From positions 2,818,001 to 2,882,000 of the forward strand of contig NC_011365.1 of NCBI RefSeq assembly GCF_000021325.1: a stretch of DNA of 64,000 nt, given 5' to 3'. Origin of the DNA: Gluconacetobacter diazotrophicus PA1 5 (GTDB lineage Bacteria; Pseudomonadota; Alphaproteobacteria; Acetobacterales; Acetobacteraceae). Positions 40,343 through 50,025 of this stretch are shown one piece after another (within the stretch, counting starts at the first letter, position 1; each line of letters starts with the position of its first letter). The notes below the pieces were generated by a model. The model saw nothing but the letters and a program-made list of their open reading frames with translations, was not told where the DNA came from and made no database searches. Position numbers and translations under genes: made by a program.

Positions 40343-42776
40343 GGCGGAGGGCTTTCGCGGGTTCGGCGCGGGCGACGCGGAGGGTCTGGCCGATGATGGT
40401 GAGCAGCGAGAGCGCGGTCGCGGCCAGGCTGACGACGACGAAATAGAGCGGCGAGAGGCCGACGCGCTGGTCGAAGCCGGCCAGCCAGCCGCGCATGGTC
40501 ATCCAGGCGACGGGCCAGGCGATCAGGTTGGCCAGCAGCACGGGGCGCAGGAACTGCGTGGCCAGCAGGACCAGCACGTCACGCGTGCTGGCGCCCAGCG
40601 TCTTGCGGATGCCGATTTCATGCACCCGCCGCGCGGCGTTGAACGAGGACAGGCCGTAGAGGCCGAGGCAGGCGATGACGACCGCGACCCCGGCGCCCAG
40701 CGTGAACAGCCGCCCGCGCTGCTGGTCGGGCTGGTAATAGGGGGCCAGGCGGCTGCCGGCGGATTCGCCCGTGAAGGGGATTTCGGGGGCCAGGGTGCGC
40801 CATGTCGCCTGCAGGCGTTGCAGCATCACGTCCGGCGCGATGTCGGCCGTGCGCACGGCGACGACGGAATTTTCGATGACCGCGTCGGTGCGCATGTAGA
40901 CCTGGGGTTCCACCGGGCTGCGCGGTGACATGAAGCGCACGTCGCGGACCACGCCGACGATGGTGAACCGCGCCGCGTCCTGCGTCACCACGTGGCCGAT
41001 GGCCGCCGCCGCGCTGGAAAAGCCCAGCGGGCCCAGCGCGCGTTCGTTGATCACGACGTTGGCCGTGCCGGGGTGCCTGGCGTCGACCCTGGCGGTGGGG
41101 GAGATGTCCTGCCCGTGGGCGGCGTCGAACCAGCGGCCGGCCAGCAGGGTGATGCCGTAGGTCTGGCGGTAGTCGCGCGCCACCCATTCCATGGTCAGCA
41201 GCGCGTCGATCTGCGGGTTGTCGGCGCGCCGGAAGTCCTCGTTGCTCTGGTTGTTCGAGCGGGGCTGCCGGTCGGACAGGGTGACGGAGCGCACGCCGGG
41301 CAGGGCGCGCAGGGCCTCCATGACCGTCTGCTGCCGGGCCGCGACCTGCTGCGAGCGTTCCAGCGAGACCAGGAAGAGCTGGTCCTGGCGGAAGCCGCGA
41401 TCGGCCTGGCGGATGAAGGCGGCCTGGGCGTTGACCACCAGCGTGCAGATGGCGAACGTGATGGCGAAGCCGAACTGCGCCACCACCAGGATCGTGCGCA
41501 GGTGCTGGCCCATCCGCCCGCCCGAGGGAATGCGCGAGGCCGCCAGCACCGCGGCGGGGCGATAGCCCGACAGCACCAGCGCCGGATACAGGCCGGCGGC
41601 GACACCCACCACCAGCACGACCAGCGCCAGCCGGGGCAGCAGCCAGCCGTAATCGATCGCGACCGCCCATCCGCCCATGGTGTTGACGAAGGGCAGGGCG
41701 ATTTCCGCCAGGGCGGTGCCCAGCAGCGCGCAGGGGATCAGCAGGATGACCGATTCCGCCAGGAACTGGACCAGCAATTGCGGGCGGGTGGCGCCCAGCA
41801 CCTTGCGCAGCGCGACCTCACGCGCGCGCAGGCCGGCGCGGGCGGTGGCCAGGTTGACGTAATTGATCGCGGCGGCGGCCAGGGCCAGGATGCCGACGAT
41901 GCCCAGCGCGTCGATGACCCGGCGGTCGCTGCCGTCCTCGCCGCCGAAAAGCTGCAGGTTGCCGAAATGCGTGGTCAGCAGCGGGGTCAGCGACAGTTGG
42001 AACCAGCCCGGCTTGATCTCGGGATCGGTCATGCGGCGGTGGACGAAATCCGGCAGGCCGGCGAGGACCGAGGCGGCGTCCGCCGCCGTGCGGAAGCGCA
42101 GCCAGGTCTGTCCCGAACTGGAGTCCCAGTAGTGGAAGGCCAGCATGCGGTCCTTCATGTCCTGCGGGAAGACCGCCAGGATGTCGGGGCGCATCGTCTG
42201 GTCGCGCGGCACGTCGCGGAATACGGCGGACACGGTATAGAGCGTGCGCCGGTCGTTCTCGGTCATGCCCAGTTGCCGGCCGCGCGCGTCCACGGTGCCG
42301 AACAGGCGGCGGGCGGTGGATTCGCTGATCGCGACCCGGTCGGGGGCGGCCAGCGCGTCATGGGCGTCACCGTCGCGCATGGGCAGGGCGAAGACGTCGA
42401 AGAAGGTGGGATCGACGTAATGGACCACCGTCATCGCCGGATGGCCGTGGCTGGTATCGACGGCCGTGTCGCGCTGCGCGTCGCGCGTGGCGGCGGCGAT
42501 CTGCGGGAAATCGGCGCGCAGCGGGTCGTAGGCGGCGAAGGTGGTGAACATGCTGCGCATCGGCGCGCGGCTGGGCAGCGACCAGATTTCATCCATTCGC
42601 TGGATCAGGGCGGCGTGGGGAACCTGGCGGTCGAACCCGTATTCGAAGCGCACGACCAGCGACAGGACCAGGCACACCGCGATGCCCAGCCCCAGCCCCG
42701 CGACGTTGAGCGCGACATAGAGCCGGTGCCGCAGGGCGGACCGGTAGAAGGCGATCAGGGCATTCGCGATCAGCAT
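40335..42776 (-). CDS. ABC exporter permease, MacB/FtsX type, paralogue B (813 aa)
   Basis: Two tandem MacB_PCD plus FtsX units. Starts MLIANALIAFYRSALRHRLYVALNVAGLGLGIA (helix 1), periplasmic domain with VAISESTARRLFG, first FtsX core INYVNLATARAGLRAREVALRKVLGATRPQLLVQFLAES, a second periplasmic domain (SDRQPRSNNQSNEDF, GVVRDVRFMSP), and a last FtsX core FNAARRVHEIGIRKTLGAS ending RVARAEPAKALRHE. 'VRKVLGA' and 'GIRKTLGAS' are the hallmark E-x-x-x-R-K-x-L-GA motifs. Works with the ATPase at 45266. Paralogue of the gene at 42813, with a nearly identical 3' end. Confidence 0.88.
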   Translation of the reverse strand: MLIANALIAFYRSALRHRLYVALNVAGLGLGIAVCLVLSLVVRFEYGFDRQVPHAALIQRMDEIWSLPSRAPMRSMFTTFAAYDPLRADFPQIAAATRDAQRDTAVDTSHGHPAMTVVHYVDPTFFDVFALPMRDGDAHDALAAPDRVAISESTARRLFGTVDARGRQLGMTENDRRTLYTVSAVFRDVPRDQTMRPDILAVFPQDMKDRMLAFHYWDSSSGQTWLRFRTAADAASVLAGLPDFVHRRMTDPEIKPGWFQLSLTPLLTTHFGNLQLFGGEDGSDRRVIDALGIVGILALAAAAINYVNLATARAGLRAREVALRKVLGATRPQLLVQFLAESVILLIPCALLGTALAEIALPFVNTMGGWAVAIDYGWLLPRLALVVLVVGVAAGLYPALVLSGYRPAAVLAASRIPSGGRMGQHLRTILVVAQFGFAITFAICTLVVNAQAAFIRQADRGFRQDQLFLVSLERSQQVAARQQTVMEALRALPGVRSVTLSDRQPRSNNQSNEDFRRADNPQIDALLTMEWVARDYRQTYGITLLAGRWFDAAHGQDISPTARVDARHPGTANVVINERALGPLGFSSAAAAIGHVVTQDAARFTIVGVVRDVRFMSPRSPVEPQVYMRTDAVIENSVVAVRTADIAPDVMLQRLQATWRTLAPEIPFTGESAGSRLAPYYQPDQQRGRLFTLGAGVAVVIACLGLYGLSSFNAARRVHEIGIRKTLGASTRDVLVLLATQFLRPVLLANLIAWPVAWMTMRGWLAGFDQRVGLSPLYFVVVSLAATALSLLTIIGQTLRVARAEPAKALRHE

Positions 42777-42812
42777 GACGGTGGACCTCGATCGGAAGGG
42801 GGATGGGGGGCG

Positions 42813-45251
42813 TCAGTCATGGCGGAGGGCCTTCGCGGGTTCGGCGCGGGCGACGCGGAGGGTCTGGCCGAGGATGGTGAGCAGCGAGAGCGCGGTCGCG
42901 GCCAGGCTGACGGCGGCGAAATAGAGCGGCGAGAGGCCGACGCGCTGGTCGAAGCCGGCCAGCCAGCCGCGCATGGCCATCCAGGCGACGGGCCAGGCGA
43001 TCAGGTTGGCCAGCAGCACGGGGCGCAGGAACTGCGTGGCCAGCAGGACCAGCACGTCACGCGTGCTGGCGCCCAGCGTCTTGCGGATGCCGATTTCATG
43101 CACCCGCCGCGCGGCGTTGAACGAGGACAGGCCGTAGAGGCCGAGGCAGGCGATGACGACCGCGACCCCGGCGCCCAGCGTGAAGAGCTGCCCGCGCCGC
43201 TGGTCGGGCTGGTAGTAATCCGCCAGGCGGCTGTCGGCGGATTCGCCTACGAAGGGCAGGTCGGGCGCGATGGTGCGCCAGGCGTCCTGCAGGCGGCGCA
43301 GCATCGCGTCCGGGGGCACGTCGTCGGCGCGCACGGCGATGACGGTGTCGGTGATGATGTCGTCGGTGCGCAGGTAGAGCAGTGGCTCGACGGGTTCGCG
43401 CGCTGACATGAAGCGCACGTCGCGGACCACGCCGATGATCACCAGGCGCGCCTGCCTTTCCGTCAGGACGTGGCCGATGGCCGCCGCCGCGTCGGGAAAG
43501 TCCAGCGCCCGCACGGCGCGTTCATTGATGACGACGCTGGCCGTCGCCGGCGCCGGGCCGGTGAACAGGGACCTGGTCGCCCTGTCCTGGCCATGCGCCG
43601 CGTCGAACCAGCGTCCGGCGAGCAGGGTGATGCCGTAGGTCTGGGGATAGTCGCGGCCGACCCGCTCCCTCGTCAGGCTGGGGTCGACCGAGGGGCGGTC
43701 CATCCGTTTGAAATCGCTGGTGTTGCGGCTGGTGGAACGCGGTTGGCGGTCCGACAGCGTGATCGCGTCCACCCCCGGCACGGCGCGCAGCGTGTCCAGG
43801 ATCGCCTGCTGGCGGGCCTGCATCCGGTCCGAGGCCAGCAGCGAGACCAGGTACAGATGATGCTGGCGGAATCCGCGATCGGCGGTGCGGATGAAGGCGG
43901 CCTGCGCGTTGACCACCAGCGTGCAGATGGCGAAGGCGATGGCGAAGCTGAACTGCGCCAGCACCAGGATATTGCGCAGGCGCTGGCCCATCCGGCCGCC
44001 CGACGGCACGCGTGACGCCGCCAGTACCGCGGCGGGGCGGTAGCCGGACAGCACCAGCGCCGGATACAGGCCGGCGGCGATGCCCACCACGATGACGACC
44101 AGCGCCAGCCGGGGCAGCAGCCAGCCATAATCGATCGTGACCGCCCAGCCGCCCATGGTATTGACGAAGGGCAGGACGAGTTCGGCCAGCGCCAGGCCCA
44201 GCACCGCGCACGGCAGCAGCAGCAGCACCGATTCCGTCAGGAACTGGATCAGCAATTGCAGGCGGGTGGCGCCCAGCACCTTGCGCAATGCGACCTCACG
44301 CGCGCGCAGGCCGGCGCGGGCGGTGGCCAGGTTGACGTAATTGATCACGGCCGCGACCAGGGCCAGCAGGCCCACCAGGCCCAGCGCGTCGATGACGCGG
44401 CGGTCGCTGCCGTTCTGCCCGCCATAGACGTCCACATCGCCGAAATGGGCGTTCAGCAGCGGCATCAGGGTCATCCTGAACCAGGCGTGCGAAACGTCCG
44501 GGTCGGTCATGCGGCGATGGAGGAAATCGGGCAGGCCGGCGGCCACCGGCCGGATGTCCGCCGGGGTGCGGACGCGCAGCCAGACCATGCCGGAATCCGA
44601 CCCCCAGTGACGGAACGAGGCCTCGCGGTCCTTCATGTCCTGCGGGATGACGGTCAGGATGTCGGGGCGCACCGTCCAGTCGCGCGGCACGTCGCGGAAC
44701 ACGGCGGACACGGTATGGAGCGTGCGCCGGTCGTCCTCGGTGATGCCGACCTGGCGGCCGCGCGCGTCCGCCGTGCCGAACAGGCGGCGGGCGGTGGATT
44801 CGCTGATCGCGACGCGGTCGGGGGCGGCCAGCGCATCGCGCGCGCTGCCCTCGCGCATGGGCAGGGCGAACACGTCGAAGAAGGTGGGGTCGACGTAATC
44901 GACCGTCATCATCGCCGGATGGCCACGGCCGTCATCGACCGCGCACGGATTGTCGTCGATGCGGGTGGCGGCGGCGATCTGCGGGAAGTCGGCCAGCAGC
45001 GGGTCGTAGGCCGCGAAGGTGGTGTCCAGGCTGTGGATGGGGGGCTGGCCGGGCAGGGTCCAGATCTCGTCCACCCGGGCGATCGTCGCGGCGCCGGGCA
45101 CCTGCCGGTCGAAGCCGTATTCGAAGCGCACGACCAGCGACAGGACCACGAACACCGCGATGCCCAGCCCCAGGCCCGCGATGTTGAGGATGGCATACAG
45201 CCGGTGGCGCGACAGCATACGGCAGAAGGTCAGCAGGCCGTGGGTCAGCAC
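42813..45251 (-). CDS. ABC exporter permease, MacB/FtsX type, paralogue A (812 aa)
   Basis: Same two-unit layout as its neighbour: LYAILNIAGLGLGIAVFVVLSLVVRFEYGFDRQ, VAISESTARRLFGTADARGRQ, INYVNLATARAGLRAREVALRKVLGATRLQLL, SDRQPRSTSRNTSDF, EIGIRKTLGAS, ARAEPAKALRHD. Length and domains match the 40335 gene throughout, so the pair is a tandem duplication. The last ~280 bp of the two genes are almost identical in DNA, while the periplasmic regions differ more, which suggests gene conversion or different substrate-facing parts. The two probably form a heterodimer with one shared ATPase. Confidence 0.88.
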   Translation of the reverse strand: MLTHGLLTFCRMLSRHRLYAILNIAGLGLGIAVFVVLSLVVRFEYGFDRQVPGAATIARVDEIWTLPGQPPIHSLDTTFAAYDPLLADFPQIAAATRIDDNPCAVDDGRGHPAMMTVDYVDPTFFDVFALPMREGSARDALAAPDRVAISESTARRLFGTADARGRQVGITEDDRRTLHTVSAVFRDVPRDWTVRPDILTVIPQDMKDREASFRHWGSDSGMVWLRVRTPADIRPVAAGLPDFLHRRMTDPDVSHAWFRMTLMPLLNAHFGDVDVYGGQNGSDRRVIDALGLVGLLALVAAVINYVNLATARAGLRAREVALRKVLGATRLQLLIQFLTESVLLLLPCAVLGLALAELVLPFVNTMGGWAVTIDYGWLLPRLALVVIVVGIAAGLYPALVLSGYRPAAVLAASRVPSGGRMGQRLRNILVLAQFSFAIAFAICTLVVNAQAAFIRTADRGFRQHHLYLVSLLASDRMQARQQAILDTLRAVPGVDAITLSDRQPRSTSRNTSDFKRMDRPSVDPSLTRERVGRDYPQTYGITLLAGRWFDAAHGQDRATRSLFTGPAPATASVVINERAVRALDFPDAAAAIGHVLTERQARLVIIGVVRDVRFMSAREPVEPLLYLRTDDIITDTVIAVRADDVPPDAMLRRLQDAWRTIAPDLPFVGESADSRLADYYQPDQRRGQLFTLGAGVAVVIACLGLYGLSSFNAARRVHEIGIRKTLGASTRDVLVLLATQFLRPVLLANLIAWPVAWMAMRGWLAGFDQRVGLSPLYFAAVSLAATALSLLTILGQTLRVARAEPAKALRHD

Positions 45252-45265
45252 TGGATGCGTCCCTT

Positions 45266-45949
45266 TCAGATGGCGTTGCGGACGGAAATCACGATCTGCC
45301 CGTCCAGCATGTCGACGCGGCGCTGCGCCATGTCGGCGTGGCTGGGCGAATGGGTGACCATGACGATCGTGGCGCCCTCGGCGTTCAGGGTTTGCAGAAT
45401 ATCCATGACCTGGGCGCCGTTTTCGGTATCCAGGTTTCCCGTCGGCTCGTCGGCCAGGATCAGGTCGGGTTCGCCCACGATGGCGCGGGCGATGGCCGCG
45501 CGCTGCTGCTGGCCGCCCGAAAGCTGGCTGGGGTAATGGCGCGCGCGGTGGCCGATGCTGACGCGGTCCATGGCGGCGGCGACGCGCGCCCGGCGTTCGG
45601 CGCGCGGCATCTTGCGATAGACCAGCGCCAGCTCGACATTTTCCTCGATCGTCAGTTCGTCGATCAGGTTGAAGCTCTGGAACACGTAGCCCAGGTGGGT
45701 GCGGCGGAAGAGCGCCAGTTCGGATTCCGCCATGTGGCTCAGATCGTGCTCGGCGAAGCGGTAGCTGCCGCTGGTGGGGCGGTCGATGGTGCCCAGGATG
45801 TTCAGCAGGGTCGATTTGCCGCAGCCGCTGGGCCCCATGATGGCGACGAATTCGCCGCGCGCGATGCCCAGGTGGATGTCGTGCAGCGCCGTGGTCTCGA
45901 CCTCGTCCGATCGGTACAGGCGGTTGATGTCGGAAAGCTGGATCAGCAT
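45266..45949 (-). CDS. ABC transporter ATP-binding protein, LolD/MacB type (227 aa)
   Basis: ATG at 45949 (MLIQLSDINRLYRSDEVETTALHDIHLGI). Walker A GPSGCGKST, Q-loop VFQSFNLI, signature LSGGQQQRAAIARAI, Walker B LILADEPTGNLD, H-loop VTHSPSHAD. The 'DEPTGNLD' and VETTAL features mark the macrolide/lipoprotein exporter subfamily. Separated from the adaptor gene by 8 bp and from the permease gene by 14 bp. Energises the two MacB-like permeases. Confidence 0.92.
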   Translation of the reverse strand: MLIQLSDINRLYRSDEVETTALHDIHLGIARGEFVAIMGPSGCGKSTLLNILGTIDRPTSGSYRFAEHDLSHMAESELALFRRTHLGYVFQSFNLIDELTIEENVELALVYRKMPRAERRARVAAAMDRVSIGHRARHYPSQLSGGQQQRAAIARAIVGEPDLILADEPTGNLDTENGAQVMDILQTLNAEGATIVMVTHSPSHADMAQRRVDMLDGQIVISVRNAI

Positions 45950-45957
45950 GGCGGGTC

Positions 45958-47280
45958 CTATCGGATCAGAAGCTGGGTGAAATCGTGAAAGCGCGTGGTG
46001 GCGGATGTGACGATGCGATCGCCGTCCTGCAGGCCGGAGGTGATTTCGACCTGTTCGGGGTTGCGGCCGCCCACGGTGATGGGGCGGCGCGTCGCGTGGT
46101 GGCCGTCGGCCGAGACGACGAAGGCCGAGTTGCCGCCGCTGCCGTCCATCCACGCGCCGTTGGGGGCGATCAGCGCCTGGTGGGTCTGGCCCAGCGTCAG
46201 GCGGCATTCCACGCTTTCCCCCCGGCGCAGGGCGCTGGTGGTCCCCGCCTTCGAGGGGGGGGTGTCGAACGTCAGTTCGGCGCGGAACTGGCCGCTGGTG
46301 ATCTGCGGATGGACGCGGGCGACGGTGAAGGGCACGTCGTGGTCGTCGATATGGGCGATGCCGTGTTCGCCCACCGCGACGCGGGCCAGGTAGAATTCGT
46401 CGATGTCGGCGTCCAGGCGCCATGCGCCCTGGCTGTCGATCTGGCCGATCGGATCGCCGGCCTTCAGCGTCTGGCCGGGTTGCAGGGTGAAATTGGTCAG
46501 CCGCCCTTCCACGGGCGCGCGCAGGATCAGCGATGTCAGGCTGTCCTCGACCGCCGCCAGGGTGTGGCGCAGGCGCTCGGCCGTGCGGTCGATGTCGCGG
46601 GCCTGGGCCTGGGCGACGGCGCGGTCCTTGTCCCGGGCGGCGCGCAGCAGGGCCAGGCGGCGGGTGTAATATTCGTCCTCGTCCGCGAAGCTCTTGACGT
46701 TGGCGTCGGATTCGAAGCCCTGGGCCAGGAGCTGGCGGCGGATGTCCAGTTCGTGGGCGGCCTTCAGAAGATTGTAGCTGGCCTCGGCAATCTGTCCGTC
46801 CTCGGTGGTCTGGGACTGCTGCAGGGTCAGGCGCTGGGCGCTGATGCCGCCCAGCTGGCCGGCGATATCGGCCTCGCGCGACGTCACGTCCAGTTCGAGC
46901 TGCGGGTTGGTCAGGCGTGCCAGCACGTCGCCGGGATGGACCAGCGCGCCGTCCTGCACCGCGACCGAGGCCACCTGTCCGCCCTGCACCGCGCCCAGCA
47001 GCACCACGTGCAGCGGCGCCACCGTCGCGCGCACCGGCAGGTAGTCCAGGAAGGCGGCGGTGCGCACGGGGTCGATCGTCACGGTGTCCGCGCCGACCGC
47101 CAGCGTGCCTGACGCCGGGACCATGCGCCACGCGGCCGTGGCCGCCACCAGCGCCAGCGCGGCGGCGCCGTATTTCAGCCAGGGCTTCAGCCGCCGCGCG
47201 CGTGACGGCGCGACACGGCGGTCCATGCCCGCGCCCGGGGCGGTTCCTGCTTTCGATGCCTGTTCGATACCGTGCGACAT
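45958..47280 (-). CDS. HlyD/MacA-type periplasmic adaptor (440 aa)
   Basis: Membrane-fusion protein bridging the permeases and the TolC-like channel. One N-terminal helix (LKYGAAALALVAATAAW, ~33-50), a first lipoyl half (VASVAVQDGALVHPGDVLARLTNPQLEL), a long alpha hairpin (~120-250) with coiled-coil sequence, a second lipoyl half (LILRAPVEGRLTNFTLQPGQTLKAGDPIGQID), then a beta-barrel and membrane-proximal part. First gene of the operon; its promoter must lie in the AT-rich gap 47281-47411 shared with the divergent two-component system, which likely controls it. Confidence 0.88.
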   Translation of the reverse strand: MSHGIEQASKAGTAPGAGMDRRVAPSRARRLKPWLKYGAAALALVAATAAWRMVPASGTLAVGADTVTIDPVRTAAFLDYLPVRATVAPLHVVLLGAVQGGQVASVAVQDGALVHPGDVLARLTNPQLELDVTSREADIAGQLGGISAQRLTLQQSQTTEDGQIAEASYNLLKAAHELDIRRQLLAQGFESDANVKSFADEDEYYTRRLALLRAARDKDRAVAQAQARDIDRTAERLRHTLAAVEDSLTSLILRAPVEGRLTNFTLQPGQTLKAGDPIGQIDSQGAWRLDADIDEFYLARVAVGEHGIAHIDDHDVPFTVARVHPQITSGQFRAELTFDTPPSKAGTTSALRRGESVECRLTLGQTHQALIAPNGAWMDGSGGNSAFVVSADGHHATRRPITVGGRNPEQVEITSGLQDGDRIVTSATTRFHDFTQLLIR

Positions 47281-47411
47281 AATCGACTTCCCTTGCCTGG
47301 CGAACAGTGTAAGGCTTGCGGAAGCGTTTTTTATCTATTTGAATAATAACGATTTTATCGAGTGTGTCCGAGGCTGGTGTCCGCCAGCGAACAGACTGTC
47401 CGGATCCGAAC

Positions 47412-48752
47412 ATGTCCCAAGCGCCGTCAAGCCCCATGGAGCCCGCAGCCGATTCGACCGCCGGTCAGGACCCCGAGGGCGCCTGCATCCTGTTCGTCGA
47501 CGACGATGCCGATATCCGCCAGGCGACGGCGCTGCTGCTGCGCCGCCGGGGGTTCGCGGTGGTCGGCGCGGCGGACCCCGGCGAGGCGCTGAGCGTGCTG
47601 GCGGCGACGGCGGTGTCGGTGGTGCTGCTGGACCTGAACTATACGCGCGGCGCCACCACCGGGGCCGAGGGGCTGGAGTGCCTGCGCGCGCTGCTGGCGC
47701 ATGATCCGGGCCTGCCGGTGGTGGTGGTGACGGGCCATAGCGGGGTGGCGATCGCGGTGGCGGCGATGCGCGCGGGGGCGGCGGATTTCGTCATGAAGCC
47801 GTGGAAGAACGACCGGCTGGTGGCGACGATCGAGGATGCGCTGGCCACGCATCGCCGCCGGCTGGCCGCGCGCCAGCCCGTGGGGGCCGGGGGACCGGCG
47901 GACGGGGCGGCCGCCCCGGCCGATGACGGGATGATGATCGCCGGCTGCGCGCAGACGCGCGACGTGCTGGAGCGTGCCGACCGGGTGGCGCCGACCCAGG
48001 CCGGCGTGCTGCTGACCGGCCCGGCGGGGGTGGGCAAGACCGCGCTGGCGCGGCGTATCCATCGCCTGTCGGCGCAGCGGGCCGGGCGGCTGCTGGTGCT
48101 GGACCCCCGGCTGGGCGAGGACACGGTGGCGGTGCGGCTGGCGGGCGCGGACGCGCGCGACACGCTGCTGGTCGAGGAGATCGGCGACTGGTCGCCCGCC
48201 CTGCAGGACCGGCTGCTGGCGCGGGTGCAGGCAGGCGGCGGGGCGCGCCTGCTGGCCACGGCGCGCGAGGGCGGGGCGGCGCTGCGTGCGTCCGTGATGC
48301 CGGACCTGCTCTGCCGCCTGGATGTCGTGACCATCGCGCTGCCGCCGCTGGCGGCCCGGGGCGAGGAGATCGCGGTGCTGGCCCGGCATTTCCTGCGTCT
48401 GTTCGCCCTGCGCCACGGAGTGGCGGACCGTACCCTGTCGCCCGAGGCCGAGGAGGCGCTGGCGGCGCGGCCCTGGCCGGACAATGTCCGCGCGCTGCGC
48501 CAGGCGATGGAGCGCGCGACGGTCATGGCGCGGGACGCGGTGCTGGGCGTGGCCGATGTCGCGGGGCCCGGGCCGGACGCGGAGGGGACGGAGGCCGGGA
48601 CGCCGGATGCCGCGCCGACGCTGGCGCGTTCCGAAAAGGCGATGATCGAGGCGGCGCTGCGCCGCCATGGCTTCAATGTCAGCCACGCGGCGCGCGAACT
48701 GGGCCTGACGCGCCCGGCCCTGTACCGGCGCATGGCCCGCCACGGGCTGTGA
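47412..48752 (+). CDS. NtrC-like response regulator lacking GAFTGA (446 aa)
   Basis: Receiver domain ~25-150: acidic pair in ILFVDDDADIR, phospho-acceptor Asp in VVLLDLNYT, Thr in VVVTGHSG, Lys in FVMKPWK. The AAA+ part has Walker A (TGPAGVGKTALARRIH) but the segment holding GAFTGA is missing and Walker B is LLVEEIGDW instead of LDEIGD. The C-terminal Fis-type HTH is normal (ALRRHGFNVSHAARELGLTRPALYRRMARHGL). It therefore probably binds DNA without remodelling sigma-54 polymerase. Start ATG 47412; GTG 47364 is also in frame. Eight bases upstream of the kinase gene. Confidence 0.85.
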   Translation: MSQAPSSPMEPAADSTAGQDPEGACILFVDDDADIRQATALLLRRRGFAVVGAADPGEALSVLAATAVSVVLLDLNYTRGATTGAEGLECLRALLAHDPGLPVVVVTGHSGVAIAVAAMRAGAADFVMKPWKNDRLVATIEDALATHRRRLAARQPVGAGGPADGAAAPADDGMMIAGCAQTRDVLERADRVAPTQAGVLLTGPAGVGKTALARRIHRLSAQRAGRLLVLDPRLGEDTVAVRLAGADARDTLLVEEIGDWSPALQDRLLARVQAGGGARLLATAREGGAALRASVMPDLLCRLDVVTIALPPLAARGEEIAVLARHFLRLFALRHGVADRTLSPEAEEALAARPWPDNVRALRQAMERATVMARDAVLGVADVAGPGPDAEGTEAGTPDAAPTLARSEKAMIEAALRRHGFNVSHAARELGLTRPALYRRMARHGL

Positions 48753-48759
48753 CGCGGCG

Positions 48760-50025
48760 ATGACGGGTGCGGCGCGCGGGCGCGCGGGCAGGCGGATTCC
48801 GGGGATCGGCCCAGCGGCGCTGGGGCTGGTGGGCATCGCGGCGGGCGGGGCGCTGGCGGTGGTGTGCCTGCATCACCGGTTCTATGCCGCGTCGATGGTC
48901 GCCCTGGCGGGCGCGCTGGTGCAGGGCGCGTTCGTGCTGGGGCGGATGGCGCGGCTGGAACAGCGCCTGGCCGAGCGCGCGGTGCCGGTGCGCGTGGCCC
49001 CGCCGCGCGTGGACCAGGCGGTGGTGCTACGCGCCATGCTGGACCATGCCCCGGTGCCCCTGCTGGGCGTGACGCATGACGGGGTGCTGGTGGCGTCGAA
49101 CCGCGCGGCGCGGCGGCTGTTCGGGACCGACGACCGGGTGCTGGACCCGCCGGCCGCCCTGATGGCGGGGCTGGCGCGGCTGAAGGATGGCGGGCGGCTG
49201 GTGGTGCGGCTGGACCGGCCCGGCGGGGGGGATGCCGGCGGGGCGGGGAACGGGCGGCACTACGCGCTGTCGGTGGCGCTGGGCAGCCTGCACGGCAGGT
49301 ACGCCCGGCTGGTGGCGCTGACGGATATCGAGGCCGAGCTGAATGCCGGCGAGGCGACGGCCCTGCGCGAGATCCTGCAGGTGCTGAGCCACGAAATCAT
49401 GAATTCGCTGACGCCCGTGTCCTCTCTGGCGGAAAGCGCGCAGGAGATGCTGGCGGCGGGCGACGCGGCGGCGATGCCCGAGGCCGCGCAGGCGCTGGCC
49501 ACCATCCTGCGCCGGGTCCAGGGGCTGGACCGCTTCGTGCAGGGGTACCGCCACCTGGCCCGCCTGCCGGCGGTGGCGCCGCGCCAGATGTCGGTGGCGG
49601 CGATGCTGCGCGATGCCGGGCGGCTGTTCGCCAGCCGGTGGGACGGGCAGGGCGTGGCCTTGCGGCTGGACGTGCCGGTGCCTGACATCGTGGCGCGGCT
49701 GGACGGCGACCTGCTGGTGCAGGCGCTGATCGCGCTGATGACCAACGGCGCGCAGGCGGCCCTGGCCGGACCGCGCCGCCCGGCCTGGGTGGCGCTGTGG
49801 GCCCGCGCGGACGCCGATCACGTGACGATCGGCGTCGGCGACAGCGGCGCGGGCGTGGCGCCGGACCAGGCGGCGCTGATCTTCCGGCCGTTCTTTTCAT
49901 TGCGCGAGGGGGGGACCGGCATCGGCCTCAGCGTCGCGCGGCAGATCGTGCAGGACCATGGCGGCAGCCTGGTGCTGGCGCCGCCCGCCGAGGATGCGGG
50001 GGCCACTTTCCTGATCCGGATCTGA
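48760..50025 (+). CDS. Sensor histidine kinase (421 aa)
   Basis: Partner of the upstream regulator. Two N-terminal membrane helices (LGLVGIAAGGALAVVCLHH, ASMVALAGALVQGAFVLG) with almost no periplasmic loop, so it likely senses within the membrane or cytoplasm. PAS-like region ~85-180 (VVLRAMLDHAPVPLLGVTHDG). H-box LQVLSHEIMNSLTPVSSLAES (the E-I-x-N-x-L form found in NtrY-like kinases), N-box ALIALMTNGAQAAL, G1 DSGAGVAP, and TGIGLSVARQIVQDHGG. Likely controls the divergent exporter operon. Confidence 0.9.
   Translation: MTGAARGRAGRRIPGIGPAALGLVGIAAGGALAVVCLHHRFYAASMVALAGALVQGAFVLGRMARLEQRLAERAVPVRVAPPRVDQAVVLRAMLDHAPVPLLGVTHDGVLVASNRAARRLFGTDDRVLDPPAALMAGLARLKDGGRLVVRLDRPGGGDAGGAGNGRHYALSVALGSLHGRYARLVALTDIEAELNAGEATALREILQVLSHEIMNSLTPVSSLAESAQEMLAAGDAAAMPEAAQALATILRRVQGLDRFVQGYRHLARLPAVAPRQMSVAAMLRDAGRLFASRWDGQGVALRLDVPVPDIVARLDGDLLVQALIALMTNGAQAALAGPRRPAWVALWARADADHVTIGVGDSGAGVAPDQAALIFRPFFSLREGGTGIGLSVARQIVQDHGGSLVLAPPAEDAGATFLIRI

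Noticed and set aside
40992-43406. An 804-residue plus-strand frame opposite the permease genes, and similar long frames at 44256-45536 and 45985-47112
   Set aside because: All are antisense shadows of well-supported exporter genes.
47281-47411. A sigma-54 (-24/-12) promoter for the exporter
   Set aside because: No GG-N10-GC pair with the right context on either strand; the regulator also lacks GAFTGA.
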